Source of the DNA: Larix sibirica
Lineage: Eukaryota > Streptophyta > Pinopsida > Pinales > Pinaceae
Length of the DNA stretch: 21,296 bases
Assembly: GCA_004151065.3 (NCBI GenBank)
Contig: NWUY0300006732.1
Coordinates: 50,869 to 72,164 of the forward strand
Direction of reading: 5' to 3'
Positions 11,023-20,015 of this stretch are shown piece by piece; position 1 is the stretch's first letter, and every line of letters begins with the position of its first letter. Position numbers and translations under genes: made by a program. The notes under the pieces are model-generated. The model made no database searches. It was not told where the DNA came from and saw nothing but the letters and a program-made list of their open reading frames with translations.

Positions 11023-11278
11023 GCCCATGCAAATGGGCCTTTAGGACAAATAATGGAGCACACAATCCTTTTTTATGTGAACCTAACTGTGGACATATAG
11101 AATGTTTTTTTGTATCCTGTTTTGAACGATTTCAAGAAGAATATAGTATGTATTGAAGATGGGCCTCAATGGATGTTTAAGCTAGAAGACTAAAATGTAT
11201 GGCATTATTGCCTATGAACAATGCAGTTCAATTTTAATCAAATTTGAGCTGTGATCTTTTTTCTTTGGAAAAAAAAAA
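11023..11278 (+). other. LINE 3' UTR and A tail
   Basis: About 250 bp follow the ORF2 stop and end in ttttttctttgg plus ten A residues (11269-11278). The right copy of the target-site duplication follows at once. No separate gene is seen in this stretch. Confidence 0.8.
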
Positions 11279-11287
11279 CACATAATT
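11277..11287. repeat. Right target-site duplication of the LINE
   Basis: aacacataatt repeats the 11 bases at 5069-5079 exactly; the first two A residues overlap the A tail. The flanking bases then differ (g at 5080, c at 11288), as expected for the edge of a duplication. Confidence 0.75.
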
Positions 11288-12123
11288 CCATTCTAATATG
11301 TTTGTAAGATGCAATATGAATATTGGATATCTCAGAGCTTGTGATCATTTACCTTATTCATACATTTAAGAAAAATCTTCAGTTAGCACACCAACATACT
11401 AAGTTAACAAAATGGATCCTAGACCAATTATCAAAAGAATCTTCATAACTGGCATGGAAGCCACGGTTAGAAGGTGCTAAGATGCTCTAACTTGATCCTT
11501 TAACTATCGGAAGCCAGAGTTATAACCAGAATGTCTAGAGTTTATGACAATATTGTTTTCATATTTTAGACATTGTGTTTATAGTGGATGGGTATATTAT
11601 GAGCTTGTAGCTCAAATATGCTTCATCACTGAGAGAGAAATAATTATATGATTTTCTTATATTTTAACTAGTCAAGTAGTTGTTTCATGGTTTCAAACAC
11701 ACTACTTAAGCCATCTCTAGTTGCAATGGGGTTTGGGTTTTATTTATGTTCACTTGGATATTATATTGAAATTTTGTGTCTAGAACATGTTGATGTACAT
11801 TTTGAATTTTTTGGTTCAAGCATTAATGAAATTTCTCTACTTTTATGTAAGTAAAATAAATAGTAGTTGTTAATTTGGAATGCATGTTCTAGTGTTAATG
11901 GGGTTGGATAACTTGTTTTTCTTAGTTCATTATATTTTTTAACCTAAGAGGCAGGGACTAAGCTGCACACAACTCTTGTATTATAAAATTTATAAAATTT
12001 GTGGGATTCTCTTTGTTGATGTCAACATAATATTTGTAGTCCAATCCTTCGTTGTTTCTACATTTTATTCTACCCCTGTTAATCTTGGAAAGACATCTTC
12101 AATGTTGTAGAGACTCACCCAAT
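11288..12123. other. AT-rich spacer, nothing recognised
   Basis: No open frame with a recognisable domain and no terminal repeats were seen between the LINE and the downstream minisatellite. Confidence 0.5.
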
Positions 12124-12420
12124 CTCATAAAAATGATTAAATTGCCCATATCTTAAAAATGAACAAATTCACCAAGATCATAAAAAATGAATAAATCGAC
12201 CAAATGCTATTTGAATAAATCATGAAGATTGCAGAAAGGAGTAAATTTACTCAATTGTAAACAAGGGAATAAATCGCCTAGATGTTAACTAAATAAATCA
12301 TGAAGATTGTAGAAAGGAGTAAATTTACCCAAATTGTAAACAAGGGAATAAATCGCCTAGAAATCGCTAAGATGGTATATATACGATCGTAACCGGATAA
12401 ATGACCAAATTTAAATCACC
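12124..12420. repeat. Minisatellite with about 28-bp imperfect units and a 78-bp duplication
   Basis: The first part (about 12124-12207) has three imperfect units of about 28 bp, each with a run of A, then atga, then an aaat(c/t)(g/c)(a/c)cc-like core. The second part has two copies of a 69/70-bp segment (12214-12282 and 12292-12361), offset by 78 bp. Both copies run from aataaatcatgaagatt to aataaatcgcctaga, with only a few differences and one inserted base. The core aataaatcg(a/c)c recurs through the block and in decayed form to about 12420. No coding potential is seen. Confidence 0.85.
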
Positions 12421-13076
12421 CAATTGTTTATATATTGGGATCGAATAAATTAGTTTACCTATTTTTATAAGATAAGGAACCTACAAATTTAATAATACAT
12501 GTAATAAGGAATATGTTGTTTAAATGATAAGTGTTCCACAAATTTTATTATTTTTTAATATAAATAATATGATTACATCATCTGAATCATGCTTAGTTAC
12601 TTACACTAAGACATGATTCTCTCCTTTAACTAGATTGTTAGTTTGTGCCTCTCAACATAATTACATAGTCATATTGACTTGAACTTGAGGTTTACCAAGA
12701 TTCCACAACGAACATGTCTCACTCTCTCATTAGTTGAACAACCTCCCTATTAGGGTTTTATAACTATTAGTGTTTTCCAAGCTTAACTAGTGTTGTCAAA
12801 AGCACAGTCCATGTCTTATGACGGTATACACTTTAACATTTAACAATACCTACACAAACTAACAAATCCAACTTGCAATGAACTCACCAACTTATTACCA
12901 TTGAAGATTTGCACAAGCATATCGCTTCATAATAATTACATTCCCATGCACAAGCATATTATGCACCATGCGAGTACAATGTGGGTTTCCCACAAGCACA
13001 TACACATTACCTACATACCAACATATATAGGATATTGACAACAATTTCACCATGGCATCACTTTGTCCCCTTTTTC
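12421..13076. other. Spacer upstream of the Ty3/gypsy remnant
   Basis: A 5' LTR would be expected here, but no stretch clearly matches the sequence that starts at 16361, so it is either lost or beyond recognition by eye. A possible degenerate primer binding site (tggcatca at 13053-13060, compared with the initiator-Met type tggtatcagagc) is too weak to call. Confidence 0.4.
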
Positions 13077-13790
13077 ATGGACGCCAACAACAATACACTA
13101 CAACAAATAAGCACCTCTTTGATTCGACTTCATTGTATTTGGCTCCAACTCACCAATATTCTTTGTAGCAAATTGTTCAATCAAGGTAACCATGGAATCC
13201 TTCGTCGCAATTACCTTTGAAGCTATCAAGCACCTTCCCATGTTGTACTATCTCATTTCTATTTATCCACCTATTATTATAATAACCTCTATTTATTTTT
13301 GGATTAAATATCAACTATTGCAGTCAAACCATCACCATAGCTTGCTCCTTCACCTCACATGCCTTCTCCATAGCCTCATCAAACTTGAATCATGTTTTTT
13401 GAACCAACTTACCAAATTGTGCCAAACCACCATGATGGACTACTATATTACTGCTTTTGAACATTTGGCTATTAGAGCATAAAACGTTTTTGATTAATTA
13501 GTGGTCTTAAGGAACAAATCAGAGCGCAAGTACAAATGAACCATCTTGTTACTTGGTTAGAGGCCACTTAGCTTGCTCATTATGCCCAAGCTATATCCTA
13601 TGCTCATCCTAAACACCCCAACTTTGCTCCACATCCCTACCCAAATATGGTAGCTCCTCAACAACTTTCCCCAACCCTCAAGTTCCACAAGTTGACGCGC
13701 ATTGAAATGGAGAAATGTTAAGTCGAGCATCTTTGCTAGAATTGTGATGACAAATATTCTGTAGGGCATGGTTATAAGGAGATAATTTAT
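13077..13790 (+). pseudogene. Ty3/gypsy gag remnant
   Basis: A gag-like start MDANNNTLQQISTSL begins at 13077. Later blocks are MMDYYITAFEHLAIRA (about 13431-13478) and, in frame 0, GLKEQIRAQVQM (from 13503), resembling the end of the retrotransposon gag domain. A Pro/His-rich linker (HPKHPNFAPHPYPN) leads to the knuckle region with LTRIEMEK, then C-stop-N-C-DDKYSVGH-GYK at about 13734-13780. The knuckle keeps two Cys and the His; a stop interrupts it and Tyr stands at the last Cys position. Several stops and at least one frame change occur. The family role is packaging of the element RNA. Confidence 0.75.
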
Positions 13791-13859
13791 TTATGACCAT
13801 TTCTAAGGACATTTCTAATGAGGAAGTTGATTGTGGGACTCAAGAAGAAGTCATTCCCT

Positions 13860-14223
13860 GTCCTTAGGAAGTTCCTCTTCTTGGGAAATAAAGTCAAGGG
13901 CCCCAAATATCCCTTCATACTTTGACCAATATTTCTTCACCTCATACTTTAAATTTGATCAACTATTTCAAACAATGGAAGGCCATTATCTTAATTGACA
14001 ATGACAACAACCATAATTTTATTCATCATCACATGGCTAGTGTGAAAATGTGAAACTTGAAATGGGTGAGTAATATATGAAAACTCACATACTTGCATTG
14101 AAATGGGCAAATTGTGAGCTTGTTTTGGGTGCTTAATAGCTTAGAACATTAGGCATTATCACCATGGAATTCTTGAAATTATACATGATTTTTTATAAGT
14201 ATGGAAATTCTTACATGATTAAA
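13860..14223 (+). pseudogene. Ty3/gypsy aspartic protease remnant
   Basis: TLNLINYFKQWKAIILIDN (about 13948-14004) followed by DNNHNFIHHHM aligns with the protease start, where families read V-x-x-L-I-D-S-G-S-T-H-N-F-I. The catalytic D-S/T-G is replaced by D-N-D, so the enzyme would be dead. LGIITMEFLKLYMIF (about 14150-14195), just before the RT linker, fits the protease C-terminal part. The middle is not readable. Confidence 0.72.
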
Positions 14224-14884
14224 GGTCTCAAAACAAGCTCTCTACAAGTCATTAGCTCCCAAAATATGGAAAAGCTTTTAAAAATGGGCCATTCTAGCAT
14301 TATTGCACAATTCCATGCCACTTGAGCCTTTGAGAATGCTTCTCATCCAATTCATCAAAATTTATAGTTAGTATTGGAAAAAGACCAACAAGTATTTAAA
14401 AAACCACAAGGATTGTTGCCCTCATGTGGAGAGCATGATCATAGCATCCCATTGCTTCCGAGTATCCTACCACCCAATACGTACCCATATTTTCATCCTT
14501 TTTCCCAAAATAATGAAATTGAAAATATTGTACATTAGCTATTATCCTACATTATCATTTGTCCTATTACTAGCCCATGCTCTTCTCCAATTGTCTCGGG
14601 CCTTAAAAAAATAGGGCATTATGCTTGTGTCGTAATTTTTGCACTCTAAACAATGCGATAATTAAAGATAAATTCCCCATTCCAGACATTGATGATCTCT
14701 TAGATGAGCTACATGGAGCACAATTCTTCACCAAACTTGATCTTTGCTCTAGTTATGACCAAATTTGCATGAAGAAAGTTGATATTCCCAAAATTGCTTT
14801 TCACACTCATGCTGAAAATTAAGAGTTTTTGGTGATGCCCTTTGGTATTTGAAATGAACCTTTCACCTTCAAATCCTTATGAGC
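14224..14884 (+). pseudogene. Ty3/gypsy reverse transcriptase, N-terminal half only
   Basis: The linker reads GLKTSSLQVISSQNMEKLLK (14224 onward, frame 1), HSSIIAQFHA and EHDHSIPLLPSILPPNTYPY (14431 onward, frame 1). Frame 0 (14625-14822) then gives NAIIKDKFPIPDIDDLLDEL and HGAQFFTKLDLCSSYDQI, so the motif A Asp is kept. After a stop at 14820, EFLVMPFGI-stop-NEPFTFKSL (about 14824-14880) matches the block that precedes the active-site Y-x-D-D motif. That motif and the rest of the RT are absent. Confidence 0.85.
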
Positions 14885-15000
14885 CACAACTTTAAGAAAG
14901 TGGCTCACCAAAATGTTAGGCTATGACAATGACATTATCTATAAGAAGGGTAAAGAAAATGTGGTGGTTGAGCTCTCTCTAGTAAGTAGATGAAGAAGTG
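14885..15000 (+). pseudogene. RNase H C-terminal scrap after an internal deletion
   Basis: LRKWLTKMLGYDNDIIYKKG and KENVVVELSL (about 14893-14980) match the end of Ty3/gypsy RNase H (L-x-G-Y-D/N-x-x-I-x-Y-K-x-G-K-x-N-V-V-A-D-A-L-S). The expected A-D-A is V-E, so the last catalytic Asp is not evident. It follows the RT fragment directly, which shows that roughly 1 kb has been deleted between them. Confidence 0.8.
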
Positions 15001-16060
15001 TCCATATTTTCCTTATCTTTCTCAGTGCTTGATTGGTTGCAGGCAATATGTGAAGAATGGTCAAAGGATACCAAGATTATGTACATGATCCACCAGCTAC
15101 AGGCCGAACCACAACCACACCCAAGTTACACTTGGAAAGATGATGAACTCTACTATAAAGACCATATTTTTTTTATTCAATATTCTTCATTAAACCCAAT
15201 GTGTTATATAAATTGCACTTCTCACCCACAACAAGTCATTTTGGGTTTAAGAAAACATATGATAGTATTAAGCTTTCATTCTTTTGGGAAGGAATTAAGA
15301 AATACATCCGGACCTTTGTGGTAGAATGTGATACTTACCAATGGCACAAAGGGTAAATAGTAAAGCCTGCGAGAGCCTTGCAACCCTTACCCACTCCTAC
15401 GAGTATGTGGGTTAACATCTCTATGGATTTCATTGTGGAGTTACCAAAATCAGGCAACAAATTAGTGATAATGGTAGTTATTGATTGTCTTTCCAAATAT
15501 GTTCACTTTTGTGCCTTATAACATCCATTCAAGGCCTCCATTGTAGCATAGGTCTTTACGGACAATAGTTTTAAAATTCATGACATGCCTAAATCCATTA
15601 TACCTATTAATGATCTCGCCTTCACCAACAATTTATTCCAGGAGTTGTTTGAGTTTCAAGATACTCAATTGAATCTCAACACATCATATCACCCTCAAAT
15701 CAATGGTCAAATGGAAGTAGACAAAAATGTTTGGAAGTTTATTTACATTGTTTTGGTTTGGAAGCACAAGCCAATGGGTCTAGTAGTTACCATTGGTAGA
15801 ATGGTGGTACAATACTACCCATCATGGTCCTAATAAAATCACCCACTTTGAGGTAGTTTATGGATAACTGGCCCCATTAGTGATATCATACTTGTCACTC
15901 CTCTCTAAGATTTGGAAGGGGGACAACACCCTGATAACCCATGTTGACTATCTTTGAACCATCAAAGATAATTTTGTGTTGGATTAGAATTGCATGAAGA
16001 AATAGGTTAGTTAACGTCATTATGCATGACATTTTAATTACGTGTTCCTATGTCTCGAAC
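15001..16060 (+). pseudogene. Ty3/gypsy integrase remnant
   Basis: The pre-integrase region reads LDWLQAICEEWSKDTKIMYM and YTWKDDELYYKDHIFF (14998-15178, frame 1). A zinc-binding segment follows in another frame (SHFGFKKTY, SFFWEGIKKYIRTFVVECDT at about 15235-15335), with Tyr in place of the last Cys. The catalytic core keeps the first Asp (NISMDFIVELPKSGN, about 15414-15458). At the second Asp, S-D-R-D is replaced by P-I-N-D (about 15604-15616). YHPQINGQMEVDKN (15687 onward) keeps the Glu position. Further C-terminal pieces (THFEVVYG-like region near 15838, SYLSLLSKIWKG near 15889) are scattered over frames. Integration activity is lost. Confidence 0.82.
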
Positions 16061-16336
16061 CCTATAAGTAGACCTCACTTAAGGAGAAGAGCCACCACAA
16101 GTTAGCTTTTAGGTCTGGGTCCACTTGCAGAGTTCAAACCAACCTCCCATACTTGGATGTGGAAGGTTTCATTTGGTTGTAGCATGAGGTTGTTTTGTAC
16201 AAATGTGAATGTCATCTTCTTCGACACATTATCCAATAAGTTTTGATCCAATGGAAGGATACACAAATTGAAGATGTTAAATGGGAACTAGCCAAGATTC
16301 TCCACCAATTTCCTCATCTCCAACCTTGAAGACAAG
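16061..16336 (+). pseudogene. Chromovirus integrase C-terminus and chromodomain remnant
   Basis: A single frame with three stops reads VQTNLPYLDVEGFIWL (about 16132-16179), then VLIQWKDTQIEDVKWELAKI (about 16240-16299) and FPHLQP-stop. The V-L-I-x-W-K-D-x-x-x-E-D-x-x-W-E pattern is the chromodomain core found at the integrase end of chromoviruses, which directs insertion into chromatin bearing particular histone marks. The nearby stop at 16330 is probably the original end of the pol frame. Confidence 0.8.
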
Positions 16337-16346
16337 GTTGATTTGT

Positions 16347-16358
16347 AAGGAGAGAGGG
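16347..16358 (+). promoter_or_regulatory. Polypurine tract of the gypsy element
   Basis: The purine run aaggagagaggg lies just after the pol stop and two bases before the TG that begins the presumed 3' LTR. This is the site where plus-strand DNA synthesis is primed in LTR retrotransposons. Confidence 0.7.
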
Positions 16359-16360
16359 CA

Positions 16361-16700
16361 TGTTAGTATCATACCATAACTCCACTCATTAGTGGAATAG
16401 ATTGTTACTTAATGTATTAAGGGTCGTCTCTGTTAAATAAAGCTGCATGAGGTAGTAGAGTGTGAAAACAATAAAAGTAAGTGGCATCTTCCAAAAAGGT
16501 CCACAAGTTAATGGTTGAGGCATCAACAATGGAGGTCCACTATGTGGTTAGGGTTTTGGCCAATTATAAATTGTATATCATCATTATAAGGTATGTAGTC
16601 AATTTTCACATGAATATTATTGTATTTGGATCTCTACTCATGTTGAAGGTTTCCCTTTTGAAGAGGCAAGTGGACATCGCATCTAGTTCTAGAGATCCAT
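16361..16700 (+). repeat. Presumed 3' LTR (right end not defined)
   Basis: The sequence begins TGTTAGTATCATACC directly after the polypurine tract, as expected for an LTR. It includes possible polyadenylation signals (aataaag near 16436, aataaaag near 16471). No partner LTR was found upstream, so the end coordinate is a guess. The small open frame 16481-16702 inside it has no recognisable domain. Confidence 0.5.
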
Positions 16701-17880
16701 AAATGTTTTTTTCATGTTGTTGTTTTTTATTATGGTTTTGTTTATTTGATTTCTATAGTTGTGTTCCCATTTGTCTTACTTTTTTTATTTGCTTTATACA
16801 CTATATTCCATCTATTTTTGTCTAAATATTCAATTTCACCTAACAAGAAACACCACACCATCCCATTTAGTCCTCGATAATGGTTTTAAAATTTCATGGA
16901 GCCTATGAAAGTTGCATTTTTTCTTTTGAGAGACAATCACGAAGTTGTCCATTAAAATAATCATGGACTTCTTAGATAACATGGAAATTTACATGAGATA
17001 AAGGGATGACTTATTGAATTAATGACATACAAGGTTCAAACAAGAAGTGATAAACTCTCTATACAAATTACTCATTGCCATTAGAAGTTTGGTTATTAAG
17101 TATTCTTAGGCAATTTGATGAAGACTTTAAGAGACATTGCATTAATGCCTTGGAAACCTTAGAAGAAGGTGTCCTTAATTTCCATCCATTAGTGTACATC
17201 AATGAGGAACCTATTACAACTCGGTTGGGATAAGTTTCAACTCAATTGGTTGTCATCATTGTTGTTGGGCATTTCGTTAGTTTCATGCCAATATGTGCCC
17301 GATTCAAATATTCCTAGGTGAGGCACACCAGTCTACGTCGATGATTTTACAAAGGAAGTCATCTAGGAATGTGGAGAAGCATCCCTTGTGTTTCCCTATG
17401 AGTTTTCCTTGGGAAAAAATGTTTCAGCTAACAAGTAATACATATATCCTAGTGAACAAGACCACCTACTCTATGTGTATGTCAACTTAACATTTTAGAT
17501 CTATGGTTCACTATAATATTTCATTTTTTGGGACTATAACAACATCAAATTTGCAACTAAATCTCAGAGGCCATTGAAATATGTTAGTGTTATGACCCAT
17601 AGTCATTAGTTTGGACATTATACCATCCATCAAAATGTCCATGATAACGTCCAAAATAACATCCCATTTTTTTGTATGGTATGGAATCCAATTTAATGTC
17701 CATACCAACATCCCCTATACCACCCATAGTTTGTATGTTATTTTGCACATTACTGTATGTAGAATAAATTGAAGAAATGTATGATAATGCAAACCCTTGA
17801 AAATTTGCATATGGATTCTTTACATGCACATGTCACATAGTCAAGAGTCAATGTATGATTCAAAAATTGTTGCATGAACT
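16701..17880. other. Spacer without a recognised gene
   Basis: Open frames such as 17293-17490 (+), 17511-17711 (-) and 17590-17829 (-) overlap one another and have no recognisable domains. The stretch 17600-17740 is rich in repeated gtcca/ataac-type words, which lowers stop frequency on both strands. No terminal repeats were recognised before 17881. Confidence 0.45.
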
Positions 17881-17999
17881 CACTACAAAGAAAAGGCCCT
17901 TTGTGGAGGTTATAGCGGATGCTCCTCTCAAAAAAGCTCAAATATCCGTTTATAGCGGAGGTCACTAGCGGAGGCGAGCGGTCAGAGGTTTTAGGGGAT
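17881..17999 (+). repeat. CACTA terminus and TAGCGGA subterminal motifs
   Basis: After the terminal CACTAC, the motif tagcgga occurs at 17913, 17953 and 17966, with a related gagcgg at 17976 and a reverse-type ccgtttat at 17946. Short motifs repeated in both orientations near the ends are the usual transposase-binding sites of CACTA elements. Binding here is inferred. Confidence 0.65.
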
Positions 18000-18009
18000 G
18001 TTTTTTCCT

Positions 18010-18780
18010 GGTGTGTTTCAACGCAACACCGCACTGGTGCGTTTATAAACAAACTGCACCGATTGGCCAAAAATTAAAACGCACCGTGAGAAAAAAACAT
18101 TAATGAAATTTCTTTTATGTGAGATGCACGACAATTTTCTACGGCCGTCGTGGTGGGTTTTCGAATATAAAATGCCCCAGTGTGTGACGTCTAAACAAAC
18201 ACACCGTATAATATTTTAAATAAAAATAATAATAAAAATTATTATTTTATTAAAATACCCATAAAATTTTGTTTAGAAGCCTATTAGCGATGTGTTTTGT
18301 AAACCTAAACGCCCCGATGCATTTTGTAGACATGAGCGCATTGTATTATATTTTATAAAAATTAAAAGAAATTATTATTTTATTAAAAGTTACGTTAAAT
18401 TTTATTAAAAAACCTAAACGATGTGTTTTCTAATACTAAACGCCCCGGTGCATGTAGTTGAAACGTACGCACCATTACATATTTTTATGAAAAATAAAAA
18501 AAATATTATTATTTTATTTAAAAATCAAGTTAAGTTTTATTTAAAATCCTAAACTTGGTACGTTACCTAATAAACCATAGCTGGTGTGTTTAATAGCAAC
18601 GGACACACCATTACATTTTATTTAAAACATTTGCCACAGTGCGTTTAGTGATCATACACGCACCGGTGCATGGAATATAACAAAATGCACCGGTCCATAT
18701 TTCATTAAAAAAATAAAAATATTAAAAAGTAAAAAATTTAAAACCTTGACAACGGTGTTGATTTATTTTTTAAATCGCCC
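18010..18780. repeat. Subterminal array A: about 131-142-bp tandem units with GGTGYG/CRCACC boxes
   Basis: Homologous units begin near 18010, 18152, 18289, 18420 and 18557 (spacings 142, 137, 131, 137). Each has a (g)gtg(t/c)gttt-like box, then an aaacg/aacgc segment, a second ggtgcat-like box and a (g)cacaccattacat or gcaccattacat box, followed by about 60 bp of A/T-rich filler. Units 18420 and 18557 share cctaaac before the first box and accattacat at the end. A more condensed unit at about 18632-18700 contains the palindrome gcaccggtgc (18660-18669). Paired boxes in opposite orientation give each unit hairpin potential. Confidence 0.8.
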
Positions 18781-18929
18781 AGTGCGTCCGACAGTCGGGC
18801 GCACCAAAACAGGGTTTAATAAAAAACAATTATTATGTCGTCAAAGCCATTTTTACCCCTCTATAGTGCGTCTGATCCATCTGCACTGGTGTCGTACATC
18901 ACCCACCTGGACACACTGCCAACTGTTCT

Positions 18930-18978
18930 CATTCCTCATTGGTTGTTGGTGCATTAGTCATTCCTATTGGTTGTTGAC
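18930..18978. repeat. Short direct repeat around attggttgttg
   Basis: cattcctcattggttgttgg (18930-18949) and cattcctattggttgttgac (18959-18978) are near-identical copies spaced 29 bp apart, differing by one base deletion and the end. Confidence 0.7.
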
Positions 18979-18983
18979 TCGAG

Positions 18984-19018
18984 TTTGAATTTTTCCAAAT
19001 GGTGGGAAAAAATTCAAA
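18984..19018. repeat. 13-bp inverted repeat (hairpin)
   Basis: tttgaatttttcc (18984-18996) is the reverse complement of the segment at 19005-19018 except for one extra A. The arms are separated by an 8-base loop. It sits between the two subterminal arrays. Confidence 0.75.
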
Positions 19019-19243
19019 TTCTCCATACATAGCCAGGATGCCTCCCTGACTTGCATTTCAGTAGGTAAATTAGTCGTTACTTGATAATTTAAATTTTTAT
19101 TGAATTAATTTTTTAATTTGAGCCATAATTTGTCAATTTTTTTAAAATCGTGCAGTGTGTTCGAGTCATTCGGCTCACACCTGTATCCGGTGTGCCATGT
19201 AAAAATGTTATAGGGCGCACCCCTAGCGGGGCAAGCTGAACAA

Positions 19244-19309
19244 CTCGAATGCACCACGTGAATGGTGCGCTACACTCTCGAATGCACCACGTGAATGGTG
19301 CGCTACACT
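19244..19309. repeat. Perfect 33-bp tandem duplication containing a CACGTG palindrome
   Basis: Two identical 33-bp units lie at 19244-19276 and 19277-19309. Each holds gcaccacgtgaatggtgc, in which gcacca and tggtgc can pair around a cgtgaa loop and the CACGTG hexamer (G-box core) is embedded. The open frame crossing it simply reflects the repeat. Confidence 0.92.
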
Positions 19310-19365
19310 TTCTGAGTAGTGCACTGTCGAAACATCAATTTTATTATTATTTTGAACTAATTAGT

Positions 19366-20015
19366 AGTGCGTTCCTCACACTTAAGTGCACAAATTTTTC
19401 GGTGCTCTTACTTGTATTGAACACACCATTTAACATTAACAAGAACAAATTAGAATAAAATTATACGGTGCTTTTAGTTCACATTAGCGCACCGTTGACG
19501 ATGCATTGACGTGATCTAAATGCATCGACTTATGCAATTTAAAATTTATAAACCCTGAAAAATCATAATTAAATGGTGCTTATAGATAATGTTAGCACAT
19601 CGCTGGTGGTGCTTTGACTTGTTAAAAACGCATCAGTCCCACACTTTAAAAAACTTCCTCCGCCATAAAAAAAAGGAATTCAATGGTGCTCCTAGTGCAC
19701 ATCTGCACACCAGTATTCGATGCTCTGACGGGTAGTATGCGCACCATTATCACATTATTTAATGCTAATAATTGTAAATAAAACGTGGTGCTTCTATTTC
19801 ATGTTAGTGCACCCGTTCCAGTGCATTTACTTAATATAGACGCACAAATTCATGTAAATTAATTTTTTTTACCATAACCTAAAAGTCATATAATTCAATA
19901 GTGCTCCTAGTGCATGTCAATGCATTGGTGTTCGGTGCTCTTACCTGTAGTTGGTGCATCATGGATGAAATTTTGGAATCGCACTAGTGCGTTAGTATTC
20001 TGGCGCACCAGCTTG
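19366..20015. repeat. Subterminal array B: about 101-113-bp tandem units with GGTGCT/GCACC boxes
   Basis: Units start at 19366, 19467, 19575, 19685, 19787 and 19900 (spacings 101, 108, 110, 102, 113). A unit opens with (a/g)gtgct(t/c), then 15-20 bp later a (t)gcac(c/a) box, then a second (g)gtgct or gatgc box with a ttgac/tgac or tacctgt tail, and closes with a gcgcaccatt/gcacacc-like box. Copies are diverged by substitutions, but box order and spacing are kept. The last motif pair at about 19984-20012 (cgcactagtgcg, ggcgcacc) is extra. Confidence 0.8.

Larger units (their letters stand above)
5080..11278 (+). mobile_element. Full-length but dead L1-type LINE (about 6.2 kb)
   Basis: The element contains, in order, a 5' UTR with tandem repeats, ORF1 (DUF4283-like region, zinc knuckle, Pro/Ser-rich tail), ORF2 (APE-like endonuclease, reverse transcriptase, zf-RVT-type module, RNase H), a 3' UTR and a 10-base A run at 11269-11278. 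An 11-bp direct repeat flanks it. Plant L1 elements are known for this ORF1 and for a C-terminal RNase H. The length fits a complete insertion rather than the usual 5' truncation. Numerous stops and frameshifts in both ORFs show it is not autonomous. The boundaries rest on the flanking duplication and the tail. Confidence 0.85.
13077..16360 (+). mobile_element. Decayed Ty3/gypsy chromovirus internal region
   Basis: Remnants appear in chromovirus order: gag with a zinc knuckle, aspartic protease, reverse transcriptase, RNase H tail, integrase, chromodomain and polypurine tract. The pol order (RT before integrase) and the chromodomain after integrase mark a Ty3/gypsy chromovirus. Frameshifts and stops are dense, and about 1 kb of RT plus RNase H is missing near 14885. 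The left boundary is the putative gag ATG; the right boundary is the polypurine tract followed by TGTTAG. The element cannot move by itself. Confidence 0.87.

Noticed and set aside
12790-13076. Possible 5' LTR and primer binding site of the gypsy element (tggcatca at 13053; caatttcacca just before it resembles caattttcaca near 16600)
   Set aside because: The shared words are short and in low-complexity context. The region does not align with the TGTTAGTATCATACC start of the presumed 3' LTR, so no 5' LTR is called.
17293-17490. Coding-like stretch (FPWEKMFQLTSNTYILVNKT)
   Set aside because: It reads rather protein-like and continues after a stop, but I could not link it to any family, so it is left as unassigned spacer.
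17511-17829. Two overlapping minus-strand open frames rich in Gly, Asp and Met
   Set aside because: Both frames are open because of repeated simple words (gtcca, ccat, aacatc) that avoid stops. Neither shows a domain.
19249-19458. Open frame with a repeated MHHVNGALH peptide
   Set aside because: The repeat is just the translation of the 33-bp DNA duplication, and the rest of the frame runs through array boxes.
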